A program made the translations under genes and the position numbers. Under the pieces are notes generated by a model. The model ran no database searches and was not told where the DNA came from. It worked only from the letters and a program-made list of their open reading frames with translations. Below are positions 1 to 13,000 of a DNA stretch of 59,232 nt, one piece after another. Every line of letters starts with the position of its first letter. The first letter of the stretch is position 1. The stretch covers positions 1-59,232 of the forward strand of contig JANBQC010000103.1 of assembly GCA_027576995.1 (NCBI GenBank), read 5' to 3'. This stretch comes from Dimargaris cristalligena. Taxonomy: Eukaryota > Kickxellomycota > Dimargaritomycetes > Dimargaritales > Dimargaritaceae.

Positions 1-1511
1 AATATGTGAATCGAGTGGCGGGAATGGCTGAAGGATGCTGATCCTTCAACAAGGCCGAATTCCCGCGCCTCCTTGATGGAACTAGGTGATGATGACACCT
101 AGTCCTTCATAGTTAGTCGGCTTTAATCCTTTAGATTATTAAGCACGACACACCTATATCGGTAAAAATATAAAAATATGGCATTCAGAACCCACTCACC
201 TGTGATCATTGTGTAGATATATTTTTAAACCTTGGTAGCCTGATCTACGAAACATTATCTACATTGGTAACTGTATAATTTTTTAGAGACTCGTCTCTGG
301 TATAAATTGCCTAAATAAATAAATAAAAGGATATACCAGTTGTATGTGCATCTGCCCATGATGCAAGGCTGCTCCAAGGCAACGCTACCAGCAAATAAAT
401 ACATGCATTTCTGCAATTGTTCCTGCAAGCAGGGAAATAGTTCATAAGCAATGTATCATTTTATCAAAACCAATTGGGTTACCAGTCTAGGAGAGGAACA
501 AGTAATCCGTTTGTATATTTACTGATACGAAAAGACTCTCAAATATGTAGAATTGAGTGTCTAACCGAATCTAAATGTATGTCAGTGGGTTCACTGAACC
601 ATCAGTGACTTCAAAATTTGATAATTTGGAATAACATCTTGAAGAGTATATTTGGATTTAGAAATAATGCTTACAGAGCTGGAAGATGTCCAATGCTTAG
701 TATTAATATTTGTGAAAGAGGCGGTTAAACTATATTCGTTTAGCGGCCACTGGTTACTGGATTTCTAAACTATCCCAGCTCTTGATTTAAATTGCCGACG
801 TGACGCAGTTTATAGGCCTAAATAAAATCAGCGGCATTCGTTGTCTGGCATTATAATCAGCACCGCCATGACCAGGCCTCTTGATTTAGATGTTGCTTAA
901 GCCAGGTGGCAATTTGTCAGCGAATACCACATCGCAACACCCAGTTCAAAGACTATCAGTTTAAACCTCCTCTGCTGACACACGAAGGCCATCCCTGGAA
1001 TCCTCACTGTCGATCTGTTGATCTTTTGAATTCCTATAAAAAGCATTTAAATATCCGCAAATACTTTCTGGTACCGGCCTTATTCCTAGGATGCTTACTC
1101 CCGGTTATTAATATTGTATTAAGCATCTATGTAGTAATCCTCGTCTGCCATGCTCTCCCAGAAAATACTAATCAAGACAACTTCCGGTGCAGTATTATTA
1201 AGAGGTCTACCATATGAATTGTAGTATGGTATTAGAATGGCTAACTACTATGACGTCAAGTAATTAAATATAAATCATGACCCAATATTTCTTGAAACTC
1301 CACCACCCCCCTTTTGTTTTGCCCAGGAAACTGCTTATACTAAATTTAATAAGAGGGGCAGACATATATATAACCATCTCCCGGTTCGGCCCAGAGTTAA
1401 ACAAAGTTGACAGCATAGTATAGTGCTAGCCTATCGCGCGACAATAGGCAACTGGTGGTTGGAGTAGAAGACAAGTGGTTAAATGTAATGGTAGCAATAA
1501 GTGTGGTGAAA
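1..1511. other. Intergenic AT-rich region left of GCP5
   Basis: This stretch holds no gene I can support. The only sizeable open frame (906-1217, plus) lacks an ATG start and is AT-biased, although it encodes one hydrophobic segment near its end. Two adjacent hairpins lie at 18-103 and are listed separately. The right part (about 1300-1511) must hold the 3' UTR of the minus-strand gene that ends at 1512; I see no canonical AATAAA on that strand there. Confidence 0.6.
18..103. repeat. Two adjacent inverted repeats (hairpins)
   Basis: The first hairpin pairs GCGGGAAT (18-25) with ATTCCCGC (59-66). Inside it, GAAGGAT (30-36) pairs with ATCCTTC (41-47) over a 4-base loop, and GGC (26-28) can pair with GCC (54-56), giving a nested stem. 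The second pairs ACTAGGTG (81-88) with CACCTAGT (96-103) over the loop ATGATGA. The pairing is perfect in the named arms. It is not a tRNA fold, and no product is recognised. It could be a structured RNA, part of a transposon terminus, or chance. Confidence 0.6.
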
Positions 1512-4500
1512 TTATATAAACTTATAATACTGGGAGAAGTCCAAGTGTAGAAGCAAGTCCAAATAAGGGTGGTAATCCACCGACTCACGCGGGTCATTCT
1601 CGAGCAAATGGGGTGCATCCTGCAGACAGGTTCGGATAGATTCCGGCAAGAACGGCTCCATCTCCGGGCGCCGCAAAGCTGCATTGCCCAATTGCTGGTA
1701 GAAGGCCTGGAGCTCAATCCGAAATTCCTCATGGAGGCCTTCCGTTTGTTCAGTTCGGGCGGCGATCGAAGAGAGTGACGACCCAGGGCCGGGCCCGGGT
1801 AACTTGGGACTGATGATGGTGATCGTAGGCCCGGGACTCTCCAACTGAACAAGGTCTGCCTCCACTTGTTTGTGAAACCGAAGAATGACCTCGAAGATAC
1901 TGGCCAAAATCTTCTGGAGCAATCGGGATGAACCACGCTGTAGGCTCATGTAGAGTAGTGTATCCCATACAGAGAGGTGGTAGTCGTGGAAATCAATCAG
2001 GCTGGGACAGCCTGTCGCCGAAAAGTTCTTACTGTCCTGAGCAAGAGAGGTGGTCATCCAAATCTGTAAATGGTGACATATCTGTTGGAAGCGAACCCAA
2101 GTGCGGCCATAAATCACATCCGCCACATACTGGTTAAGGGCCTTGAGGAACTGTTGAGCTTCAAAGTGTAATCGAATCACAACGGCCGAGTAGCGAGCGA
2201 GTCCGGCGTCATGGCCATCCCGGTGCTTAAGTCGGTACTTCCGGAACAAGGGTGACATAAATAGGCGGCGGGAGATCTGGCCCACTGTATGGGTAACCCA
2301 ATTAAGCTGAAGGGTGAATTGGAATAGGCGGTTAGCCCGGTCTTGGATAGCTGTAGTAAGTACTACCGAGGTGTGCAGCGGCGCTCCGTAGCGGAATGAG
2401 AGGAATTTGAAACAATGCGGGCTATAGGGGCTAAAATGGTCTTCATTGAAACGGGACCGCATCCGAATAGCCAGGAATTGGTCCAAAGTCCCTCGTTCCT
2501 CTGGGCCAACTGGGGCGGAGCCGGATGCTGCGGTGAGACTGGCCAGGGATGATTGTGGTGATAAGTCAGGTAGCGTCCGAAGCATGTCGTTCAGGGTGCG
2601 GTGTAGGTAGGTCATGTACTGGGTATGGAGCTTTTCTTGCGAAATTGGGGCGGCCAATAGAGACCCGATTCGCTTCGACTGATGGCCCCGGTCTGACCGC
2701 ATGGAGGCATTTAAATCAAAACCCGACTGGTCAGCCGTATTTCGGTACCGGGACTGGAAGGTATTCCGATGGCGTTTCTCCCGCATAAATGCCGGTAATT
2801 CCACAAAAAGAATACTCTCCATAGCAGATTTGGCCGAGCCCTCGCGTAAAAATACAAAGGTAGCTAGCCGATGCAGGTGGTCCAGTAGATGGGCCCGAGT
2901 TAGCAGAACATGAAGACCCAAATGGTGGATGAGTGCAATTTGGCAATCGAGAACCGGTTGTAGGGCCCTGGTTATAGTTACAGCTATCGGTTGACCCGCC
3001 TCGGTCGATAATAAAGGTCCGGCAACCACCGAACGTAGCTCCCGGGCCACCCCCGGACCAGTATTGAGCCAGGTGGCTAGTCGACGAACCGGAAGGGGGC
3101 CAATTTGATTCGATTTGGGATCAATGGTTGGATTTGCCAAGGTCATGGGCGGTGGTGGCGATGGGTTATGGGATAGTGCTATTTGGTTGGTTGGCGTTGG
3201 CGGTGAGCAGAATGCTTTCGATATCCCCGTACCGGACAACATTCCAAGCGCAAGTGTTTGATTCAGCAGTAGAACCGATGGGTCCCGATAATCGCCCAGC
3301 CAGCGGAGTGTACGGCCCGCTTCCACAATACGACCGACAAGGCCGGGTGTCAGGAAGGCAGGTATGGGGTTGAACTGGACCATAAGGCATGGCTCGGCCA
3401 AAGACAGGGCCGGCTCGGACTGCCAGAATGGACTGGGTTCTTTTAAGTCCCCGTCGGCTGAAGCCGGGCGATAAATAAAGAAAAACTCACGAAATGGGTC
3501 CGCCAAGCTAATTGGGGTATCCGTTAACTCATTTACTAGCCCAAGCCATTTTTCGAGCCAGTCGAGCATGGGGCGGGCGGTGTGTTCTAGAAGCACCCCG
3601 AACAGAGCCGACAGCATGCTGTTTGAAGCCATCCCTATGCTCAGATCCACCAGTGTGTGATAGATGTAGTTCACCAGACTTGAGCCCCTGGGTAAGTAGA
3701 ATCCATAACGTAGAAATTCCTCCGTCTGGGTACTGTCTAACTCACCGATCCGCCGTTCAGCATCCATCTGTAGATTCGGTTAAATTCCCGAATGTCAGTT
3801 GAGCATAAAAATGTAGTACATGTCGAAAGGTTTAGCGGATTTTAGACACTGGTGATACTCGAGTAGTTTGGGGAGCCCAAGGCACTGCGTGTCGGGAAAA
3901 ATGGAATCTGGCATTTCAATGGGCTATCTTGGTGCCCTATTAACATTTTAATTAAGCTATAAAAAGACTGGTGGGGCTAACGAACATACTATACATAATT
4001 CGGCTGACTTACACTGTAACAGAATGAAGCAATAAACTTGAGGACGTCGTGGGATTCGCGAAGCTGATGGTAGAGTGCCAAAAGGGTCAATTCGCCCCTT
4101 CGACGCAACTGGTCAAATTCCTGAGTGATGTATTTGTGTACAATCGACAGATACTCGGTCAGAGCGAATGCGAAAGCATCACCAGTTTTGCCCCAATGGC
4201 TAATTAGGTTGAATTGTTTAGATGCATGATTATTACGGTTGGCAGAGTGAATATTCCAGGGGTGCAGGATATTAGGGTCAGCGGCCAATAATATGTAAGT
4301 TCTAGGGATTATAAGGTAGGGGGGATTTTCCAATTACCCTATTATTCCGATTTCTGGATCAATATACAATTATCTGAAACAGAACAGAATTGTACATAAT
4401 AGGCATATCAGTACATTGGACTGTGTTACGATGTAATTACCTTATATTCTCGCGGAGGGTGGAGGATACGCGGCGTAGTCGAACCACACAGGTGCCAAAA

Positions 4501-5747
4501 TCAAGAAGCCGGTCGATGTAACTAGGAGTGCGTTTAGAATTTAGGAAGGCGGTTCGGGCATTCGTTAATTGATTGAATTGGCCAGAGCCCAAATGGGCCC
4601 CTGAGCCGATAAATATAGAAAAACAGGGGCAATAGCGACACGGTTATCCGCCCGGATTGCAGAGGGATCTAATAGACGAGTATTATAAAATACTTACATT
4701 ATAAGCGATTTATGGCTATATTGCCGTAGGCGAACAAACCGTTTAGCCAGAGTAAATCGACTACCGGTAGAGTCAAAAGTGAAAGTGGACGATGGCACTC
4801 CATTCAGCATAAGATAGATATCCTGTGTAGGAACACGTCACCAGTCCATAAGAATTTAAAAATGTACAATCGGTTCGGTTAGATAATGAAGCCTGGACAA
4901 CATTATTTTGCAGACCAGAGATACTAAATGGCGGAGTATGACTGCCTGGTAAAAATTTAGTTGTTCATCCAACTTACTCGTATTAATGAACTGTCGTCGA
5001 GTAGGGAGAGCTGAGTTGATCGCAATAGTAAAAATGTGCTATATCTATAGGATAAACATCAAAATAGTCGATTCGATTTCAGGGATATTCGTCGTGATCA
5101 TATACGATGCCATTAGTGTACGTTCTATATCAACTGAATTGGAAGAGAAATTGGGTTTGGTTATAATTACGTTGTTTATAATATCGCAAATAAAAGACCC
5201 GCTAGGAATCCGGGAATGGCTTACTTTTGATACACAGCGTTAAATTTATCGATGGTGCAGAGTTCCGAGAAAAACCGGGGAATACCAATGATCCCTTCGG
5301 TTCGGTATTTGGGGGATTCGGTATTTTCCCAGCAATAGAGCGGCTAACAAGTACCAAACAAATCCAGGGGGAGAAAAGGGTTAGATAACTTCGATGAGAT
5401 ACTCTGGGACAAGAGCGTAGTGTATACGTACATAAAGGCATTTGTGACTCAGCACGACTTACGTTTACGGTGGGGGAAAGGTACTTCAGTTTATCCCAAT
5501 GGGCCAGGGGAGGTGACAGAGAAGAGCTTGGAATCACAACTGGCCCTGGTAGCGGAGAGGGTTTCTGAGCCTGACCGGACGGTTGGTGGTGCGGTAGTGG
5601 TGAAGGGAATGTCCGGTTCGGAACAATTGTTTTTGGGATATCGGAGGATAGGGTAGGCAGACAGAGCCAGGGACCAAGGCCCTCGGGCATGCGAAGCCCC
5701 AGGGAGGGCCGTTCAAAGGATGAGGCGTCGTCGGTCGTAATAACCAT
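1512..5747 (-). CDS. TUBGCP5: Gamma-tubulin complex component 5-like (Spc97/Spc98 family), 7 exons
   Basis: The product is a subunit of the gamma-tubulin ring complex, which nucleates microtubules at centrosomes or spindle pole bodies. Proposed exons (minus): 5747-5463, 5343-5225, 5038-4978, 4822-4698, 4521-4441, 4199-4013 and 3767-1512. All have GT donors (mostly GTAAGT-like) and AG acceptors, and the phases join without a break into 1037 aa, close to the roughly 1020 aa of animal GCP5. The middle exons read SLIRDIYLMLNGV and DAFAFALTEYL, which match the GCP N-terminal (GRIP1) helices. The 3' exon holds the rest, from the DPFREFFFIY region to the C-terminal LLLHLDFSQYYKFI. GCP5 fits better than GCP2, 3 or 4 because the N-terminal part reads like GCP5, but GCP6 is not excluded. 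The start is the first ATG of the reading frame. An upstream exon (to about 6113) joining through a CAG at 5792-5794 is possible, because coding-like sequence continues above the ATG. Confidence 0.8.
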
Positions 5748-7074
5748 GTTGACATGGGAAGCACTCGTCCAATAAAGGGGATCGGCAGGAACTGGACCAA
5801 CAGTAGTTTACAAGGAAAAGGCACAAGGGTCGGAAGGGAGCTGGGAATGTCGAGTAGACCCACGGGTGGCCGATTGCCCTGGGGAGTGCTGGACGATAGC
5901 GAATATTATTAGAAAAGAACCGTGGCACACAAAGAATGTCAACATTGGCATTTTGGTAAACCTGGTGGAATGGACCCCTCGCTCATACCACTGAGCCTGA
6001 CCATGCAGCAGCCTGGGATGGTTTTTCACGCTGAAGTCAACAATAGCAGCTCTTGGCCTTAAAACTGTCCTTGTCGAGTGCTCGTCAGATTCACAATCTA
6101 CTGGGGATAGCATAAAAGTAGGACATATTTAAAGAATCTGTTTTAATTGATTCTACCCCCCAATAAACGGGATAAAGATACTTATAAATAGTGCCAGAGC
6201 AAGGCCGCTGGTTTCATTAATTAGTTCACTGAGACTTCCAATACGGCGGAATAAGAGGGTCGTGGTTATTATTACAGCTGCACTGAATCGTTCGCCTCGT
6301 GTAAGAATATAAATTATAACTAGGCTCCCATTAGTCGCCAAGGAATGAGTAAGTATTTTTATTGGAATAATAGATGGGTCGATATGGTGATGTCTAATGG
6401 CCAGTGAGGGCTTCATCAATTGGCCTTGGCTATATAATGATAACAAAACCACCTTCCCCTTAAACATTTTTAACACAATCAGTTAGATTTTGAAGGGGTT
6501 GGTCACAAATGCCAGCAACTTCGATATGGGTATGCCAATAGTGCTATAGGCATCGGGCAGGTTGCGCCAGGTTTGTCATTGTCAGACAACTCCACACCAA
6601 TAATGACACTTACATTAACTGCTATTTAGTCGCAATGTTTAACCAAATATCGATTTTCGGGATTAGTTCTAGTTTTTCACTGCACCGCGCCCTTTCAAAC
6701 CAAGTCCGGTATACTGTATTTTGTTTAATAGAGGACCTTATTGAATTGACTGGAATTACACCCTGCAATAGGTTCCGGGGTAAATTAATTTCGAATTTGC
6801 TAATACAAAAAAGAATGCCAACTAATGAGCACAAAACTAGAGTAACGTTAATATAATGATTGAGCATAATGAAAATGAATAAAATGGAGTACTATCTATA
6901 CCAAACAAAAAAATATAACGAACGATAAAACTATCGATTATTCAAATCGGCCACAATTCGATTTGGGCGAGATTAAAAAGGGGGTGGAGGCACGGTATGG
7001 CAAAAATGCAAAAAATAGATATACTCTACTAAGATACAGAGTCCGTAACTCGACGGCCACACGGCTAATCCGGT
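5748..7074. other. Intergenic region between GCP5 and TRA1
   Basis: It contains the putative promoter or extra 5' exon of GCP5 (the open minus-strand frame 5808-6113 could encode an N-terminus) and the 3' flank of TRA1. A minus-strand open frame at 6153-6476 resembles a decayed retroelement integrase and is listed separately. The remainder is AT-rich, with no tRNA or other recognisable feature. Confidence 0.5.
6153..6476 (-). mobile_element. Possible decayed Ty3/Gypsy integrase fragment
   Basis: A 107-codon open frame in AT-rich DNA. The order of its residues loosely follows the Gypsy integrase core: a proline/basic entry, a hydrophobic strand where the catalytic-core beta strand with VVVDR would lie (VIIYILTRGERFS), then TTTLLFRR where TA..LF..... 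is expected. The catalytic aspartates are not present at the expected places, so if this is a retroelement it is dead. No LTRs are seen beside it. This is eye-matching to a family pattern, and chance is a serious alternative. Confidence 0.22.
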
Positions 7075-10000
7075 TTAAATCCAGGGCATCCAAATACAGT
7101 CCATGCGCGCTAGAATCTCCGGGTTGGTGGCATGCGAAATGAGGTCCAGGACCGTTTGGCACGCCGGGATATTCTTCTCGGCCCCCTTCTCGCGGTCATT
7201 CCGGCAGGATAGCGCCTCCGTCTTGATGATGATGGTGTTGATATTCTGGTTCACCTTGTCCCGCAGGGCCGGCAGGTCGAACGTTTTCTGGTGGGTGGTT
7301 TGCCAGTTGTAGAGTTCATCCCGGACAAACACACTCAGGAAATCGCTCATTTCGTTTTCGGGCTCGGTCAAACTGCGGGCGATGGCCACTAGACTACCGG
7401 TGAAGCATCCCTCGATGCCTATGGGCTGCATGAAGGTCTGTAGGTTAGGCGTCAGGCGGAAAGGCACTGACTCCACGTTGGTAAATATGGGGCTCTGGGA
7501 CGTCCAAGTGGGGACCATCTCCATGGACCATACGTTACCCGTGGCGCGTGAAACGCTAAACTTGTGGGGGTAGCGATGGCCAGCACTGATGATATAGGTC
7601 ATGAAAGTCGCCGCCGCTAACTGGCCTGTGAATTGTTTGCGGAAGAGCCAATAGTCGGCATAGCTTGGGGTGCTGTGCATAATGTAGTCCCGTAGCATAG
7701 TGCTGGGCGCGAAGTTGGTGGTGATATGGTCGATGATGTCCATCTTGAGGTTCAAGAATTCACTCTTCTGGCGCTTCGTATCGTCCAACTGGCCCAGGGC
7801 AGTGGTATAGTATGATGTAGCGTCGTCTCGGCTAAAGTTGTGTCGCTGGCAGTAGGACTCGTACATCTCCTGCAGGGTGAAGTACGACGGGTCGTCCTGG
7901 ACAATCCGAAGCAGGGGAGCCACGGGTACAATGACGGGTAGGGTAAATGAGAGATCCCGTTTGCGGCTCTCGCGCTGGTCATCGAGCAGGGTGTCAAAGA
8001 AACGGAACAGTTGGTACACCCGCTCTTCGCGTTTGCTGTGGCGCGGCAACGGCTGCTGCACCATAAACGGGTAGACGACCCCGTTTTGGCCCCGGATACT
8101 GATACGCCGGTAGCAGTAGCCGAAACCCCGCACCATGACGACCTCGGGAATAAACCGGTCAATACGCACCAGCTCGGATTCATTCTTCAGCAGCTGGTAC
8201 TGGCCGGGCACTTCGATTTCGTCATATTTCTTGGACTCGAACTCCACCAGGTAGTGGCTGAAATTTTCGAGCGGCTGCCGCTTGGGTCGGCGGTCGACCA
8301 TCTTCTCGAACCGATCCCGCCAGCGGCGCAGTTTGACAATGTAGGGGTCAAAGGTCAGCTTTTCCTGTAAGAAGTCCCGCAGGAACTCCTCCCGAACGAA
8401 GGCGGGTACCACGGTATAGGCGAACTTCTTGAGGTTGGCCTCGGTGGCGGTGTTCAGGTGCATGTTGGCGATACCATGGGATAGGCGCAAATTCAACTGC
8501 TGCACGCCATCGCTGTGCAGGGCCACCAGTAGTCGATACACCTCTTCATCGTTGGTAGGCTTCAGGCGGGTGTAAATCTGCTCGATCATCATTTCAATCG
8601 AGGTGCCCGAGAGGGGGAAGGCGGTCTTTAGCACCCGCATAATTTCTTCAACGTGGTCCCAGGACTGCAGGGCCTTGTTCGCGTCCCCGCCGGAGGAGGC
8701 ATCGCCTGCGGGTGGGGCAGAAATCTGCCGCTTGAGCAGCAACAATTCTTCGCGGGTGGCCCGCACATGGTAATGGAGGGCCTGCGGGTAGCTCTTCGCA
8801 ATGAGTATCAGCATCTGGCGGCACAGGGGAGCTTCCCGTTGGGACAGACCCGTAAGTAGCTGGGGGATGAAGGCATTCCAGAATTGAATAGGCATTTCGC
8901 CCTTGTAACTCTCGAATACCTTGGCCATCGAGCCCGTCGAATCATCCAGGGTAAGCAGCCAGAGAATTCGGGCAATGAACCGGCGGGACTGTGCGTTTTT
9001 GAAGATGCCCGCCGCGTGGAGATAGCAGCTCAGTGCGTGCGTACCCCAATTGACATCGGTGGGGTTATCCTTGAACAGGGTGTCGTTGAATTGTCCCCAG
9101 GCAGCCCACGCCTTACCCGACGACATATCCGACTGGATGGCCTCGGAAAAGGCCAGCTTGGCCTGGTCGTGAAGGTCCAGCTTAGCCAGAAACATGCCCT
9201 TGAGCGAGAAAAACTCGGCCTTTTGGGCACCATTAAAGTACATGAGGTTGGTATTATTAATGACATCCAACCCGGTGGTCCACTCGGCCGGATTCTCGTA
9301 GTAGCACTGGGCCTGCTCCTTGAGTTTCAGGAAGGCCTCCTGGATCTCGATGTTGGGGAGGGTGTAGATTTTGTTCAGCGAATCCACACAGACATCCAGT
9401 AGCTTGTGCTGACGGGCCACCCGGGCAAAGCGATTAATGATCCAGGCCGTTTCGTGGTAGCCTCGGTAGGCGAACGAGGTGGCGGCCACGTTGGTTTGTC
9501 CGTTGGCCTGCTGCTGGGTGAGGGCGGGCACCATGGGCAAGTAGGTTTTGTTGATGGCCGTGAACGTGTGCTGACGCCAGGCCACAATGTCGCTCCACAA
9601 CTGGATGTCGTCCCAGGAATTGGGTAGGCGCTCGCGCCAGGTCTGTAGGTTGGTTTTCAGGTCATGCGATTTGACCTCGATATTACTGGTGGTGGTGGTT
9701 TCGAGGCTGGCGTACATGTTCTGGGCGTCCTGCAACTCCACGAATAGCTGGAAGAGATGCAGGTGAGGAATATTGGCCGGGCCGATTTCGGTCGGCAGAG
9801 CGTACCACTTCTTAAGACTAAGCTGCAGGCACTGGATCCAGGATTGGTTAAAGTCCTCCAACCGGCTCTTGTCCTTCTGGGCCTCGATCAGGATTAAGAA
9901 GGTCTGGTACATCTTGTGGCGCGGCGAGGCCTCGTCCGTGCCGCGCTCCAGCAGACCGGCCACTTGGGCCGTATCCTTGGACCAGTCCCAGAGGCGCCAA

Positions 10001-13000
10001 GCGCACTCGGTCTGCAAGTCTGAATTATCATCGTGTTTCGCCAGGTCAATCAGAATATCCCACTGCTGAAGTTTCTGAGTGGCCCGGATCCAGTGGTCCT
10101 CCCAAAGGCAGTACTCGGACTCCGAGAAGGGTAATCCACCCTTCCGGGCCCGGGTCTGAGCCTTTTCATACATGGCCTGGGCCTGGTCCCAAACATCGGC
10201 CTGTTCGTAGGACAGGGCCGTGTTGGTTTCCATGTAGGAGGCCCGCCGGCGCCAGAGTCCGAAGAAATAGTCCTGCTCGTCCAGGTGCCAGTAAAGTTCC
10301 GCTAGCCCATCCAGGGTGCTGCCCAAGACCTTATCCTCCTCCATCTCCTCGGGGTTCTCCGGGGGTATCTCCGTAATGGATCGCTCCAGGATAAGCAGGG
10401 CCGAGTGCCAGGCATTGAAGTGCTTGCCTAAGAACTTAACCAGCTGGGGGGAGAGCTGGGGCATAGGTCGACACTGCAGGACAGCGTCCAGTAGAGTTTG
10501 GACTACATTAGGTCGGGCGTTTTCCTGCAACTTATGATAGGGTTTGGCTAGGAGGTGAATGAGGGACTTGGTTAGGTCGTGGCGCTGCTTGCTCGTGAGG
10601 CACGACCAGCAAAGCGGGAATAGGTCCTTCCACAGAGTGGCCGACAGTTGGGGGTCGAGGTAGATCAGTTGCATCAGGGGAGCCATCATATCGCTGAGAC
10701 GGTATTGGCAAATGGTATCCACGAAGGTGGTCAGCGAGTCGGCCAGTTGGGTAAATAGGCGATCAGACGTATCACTTCCGCCGGGAGGCGTCACCGTAGA
10801 TGTTATCGAGGGACAGGGGCCATCTGTATCCATGTCGGTATCTAGCCAGGGCGCCAAAGCAGCAATCGGGGCAGTCTTGGTTGAGTGGGACAATGTCTCC
10901 AGTTTATGGTGACCCGCAATAGAACCCAGGAGGATAGCCAGGGCCTGCTGGATCCAGAAGTAGCCCCCCAGACTCTCCCAGTTCTGGATATGAATCACAT
11001 AGTTGAGGCGCAGCGGTAGGGACGGGGAGATGCTATGGTTAAAAATATGGTAGAATCGACTGCGTAGGACCGGATTGGGGAAACAGGTTCCCAGTAAAAA
11101 GGCCTGCTCCAGACGGTAAGTAAGCTCGGAGCGGGCAAACGACGGTTCCGCATAGATCTTTTCGACCAATTTGAGGTAGTCCTCGGTCAAGTGGGCGTTT
11201 TGGCGCTTCTCCACACTCATCATGGTAACGAGTAGGTTGGCCTTTTCCTTGATGGTCGGGAAGAGACTTTCGGGGTCCAGTACCCACTCGGCTATAATCG
11301 CCAGAATGGTCGATAGCAACTGGATACTCTGGCTGTTCTCAATGAGGGTGACGAGGGCCGTCAAGTACCAGCGGCGCTGGTCACCCAGATGGGAAATGCG
11401 CATCTTGAGCAAGTTCAAGGTAATAATAAGCAGATTCAGTGGGGAGTCGGGGGGGCTGCTTTCAGCGGTGGCCGGGGTGGGTGCCGCCGTGGCAGATGCC
11501 TGCTGTGCGGTAGGGGTCGACGAATCCGATAGGAATATATTTGGTCCCGCCCCACCGACTGCCGGGGTCTTACTCGTGGCGCTTGGGGTGGCCGTCCCGG
11601 AAGTGGATAAGGCCGAGGTTTGCGGGTGATCAATGTGGTCCCGGGTCAGCTTTTGCACAAGTTTAACCAGTCCGGGAATAAACACGTCAAGACCCTGGGG
11701 GTGGGCTTGAGATCGGGCTTTGAGGGCTTTAAGAACCCCGAACAAGTTCGTGGTATTCTGCAGCCCCTCATTGATGAAAGTGTCCATAGCCGAATGGAAG
11801 TGGGCGAGGTCGCTATTGTCTTCGTCGTCATCCCCCGCGGGGGCGGGCCGAATCCCATCGAGGTCACCGGTCGGGACAGCGGCACTCTCCCCCACCTTGG
11901 CGGGAACCGTAGAGGCCAAGACGCTCACACGGGGACTGGGGGAGCTCGGCCGAACAAAGTCGGCGGCGGGGGTAGGATAAATAATATCGTAGATGCGTTT
12001 GAGAATGGGGAAAAGGGCGTGCACCACGGCCGGGTTGTCGAACTGCAGGGACTTCTCTAGTAAGCTATACAGGGGGCGCAGGTGCTCCAGGAGCCATTTG
12101 GAATCGGCCCGGTCAACGACAATACGCAACACCTCTAGGTTGTTGCAAACGGTGGTCAGGATCGCTTCATTCATGACCACATGGAGTAGACACCGCTCGA
12201 AATGGCTCAGCTTGACTTGGATATCCACCCACAGGGGCGGGGACAGGAGCTCTTTCAGAATCCGCAGGGCCCGGGGAATGAGCACCACTCTGTTAGAGGT
12301 TTCATTGGTAAAGCATACAAACCGAACCAAGTAATTGACGACTGATTCACGGAGGTATAAGGGGGGCATATATAGAGCCAGCGACGCGGCGGCCGAGTTT
12401 CGATTTCCGCTACGTGCTCCTAGGCCATGTCCCTCGGGCGCAGCCATGGACGAAGCAGTGGCGGACGAGGCAGACCGCTTGCGAGTAGCTCCGAAGGTCG
12501 GGGAGGGCTTGGGCGATGTGGCCTCATTGGCAGTGGCGGCGTCAATATCCATCGCCCCCGAGGAACTCGCCGCAGCCGGGTCGGATTCACCGGCCGCAGT
12601 GGTTTTGGTCAGTCGGGTTTGTTCCCATTTCAGTACCAATTCAGCCAAATCAATGGTCAGGGCCCGCGTTTCCGGGGTAAAACTCTGCATCAATCCCAGT
12701 TTGGTCAGCGCACTGACCACATGCGGGAAGAATTGTTCCCGGCTGTCGAAGAACATTTCGTGGTGCCGAATGAGTAGCTGGTAGATATTAACCATCTGGG
12801 TCACGCTGTGACCCTCCTCCACCAGTATTTTCTTAATCCAGCGAACCCAGGCGGGCAGGGCAGCGTCCGACGCCGCCGAACCGGCGGACCCCGCACCTTG
12901 GGCGGGGGTGGAGGTGGGGAGCCGTTGGGGAAGGATGGGAGTCATACAGTCCAAGGCCTGGCGCACCAAATTGCGAACCTCCGACTGGTGGGCGCGCAGG

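Noticed and set aside
906..1217. A 103-codon plus-strand frame with a hydrophobic stretch
   Set aside because: No ATG at its start, AT-biased, no splice or promoter support and no recognised family.
4441..4600. A GCP5 exon beginning after the CTCAG at 4601
   Set aside because: Its phase does not join the exon ending at 4698; the acceptor ending at 4522 does, and the joined helix reads better.
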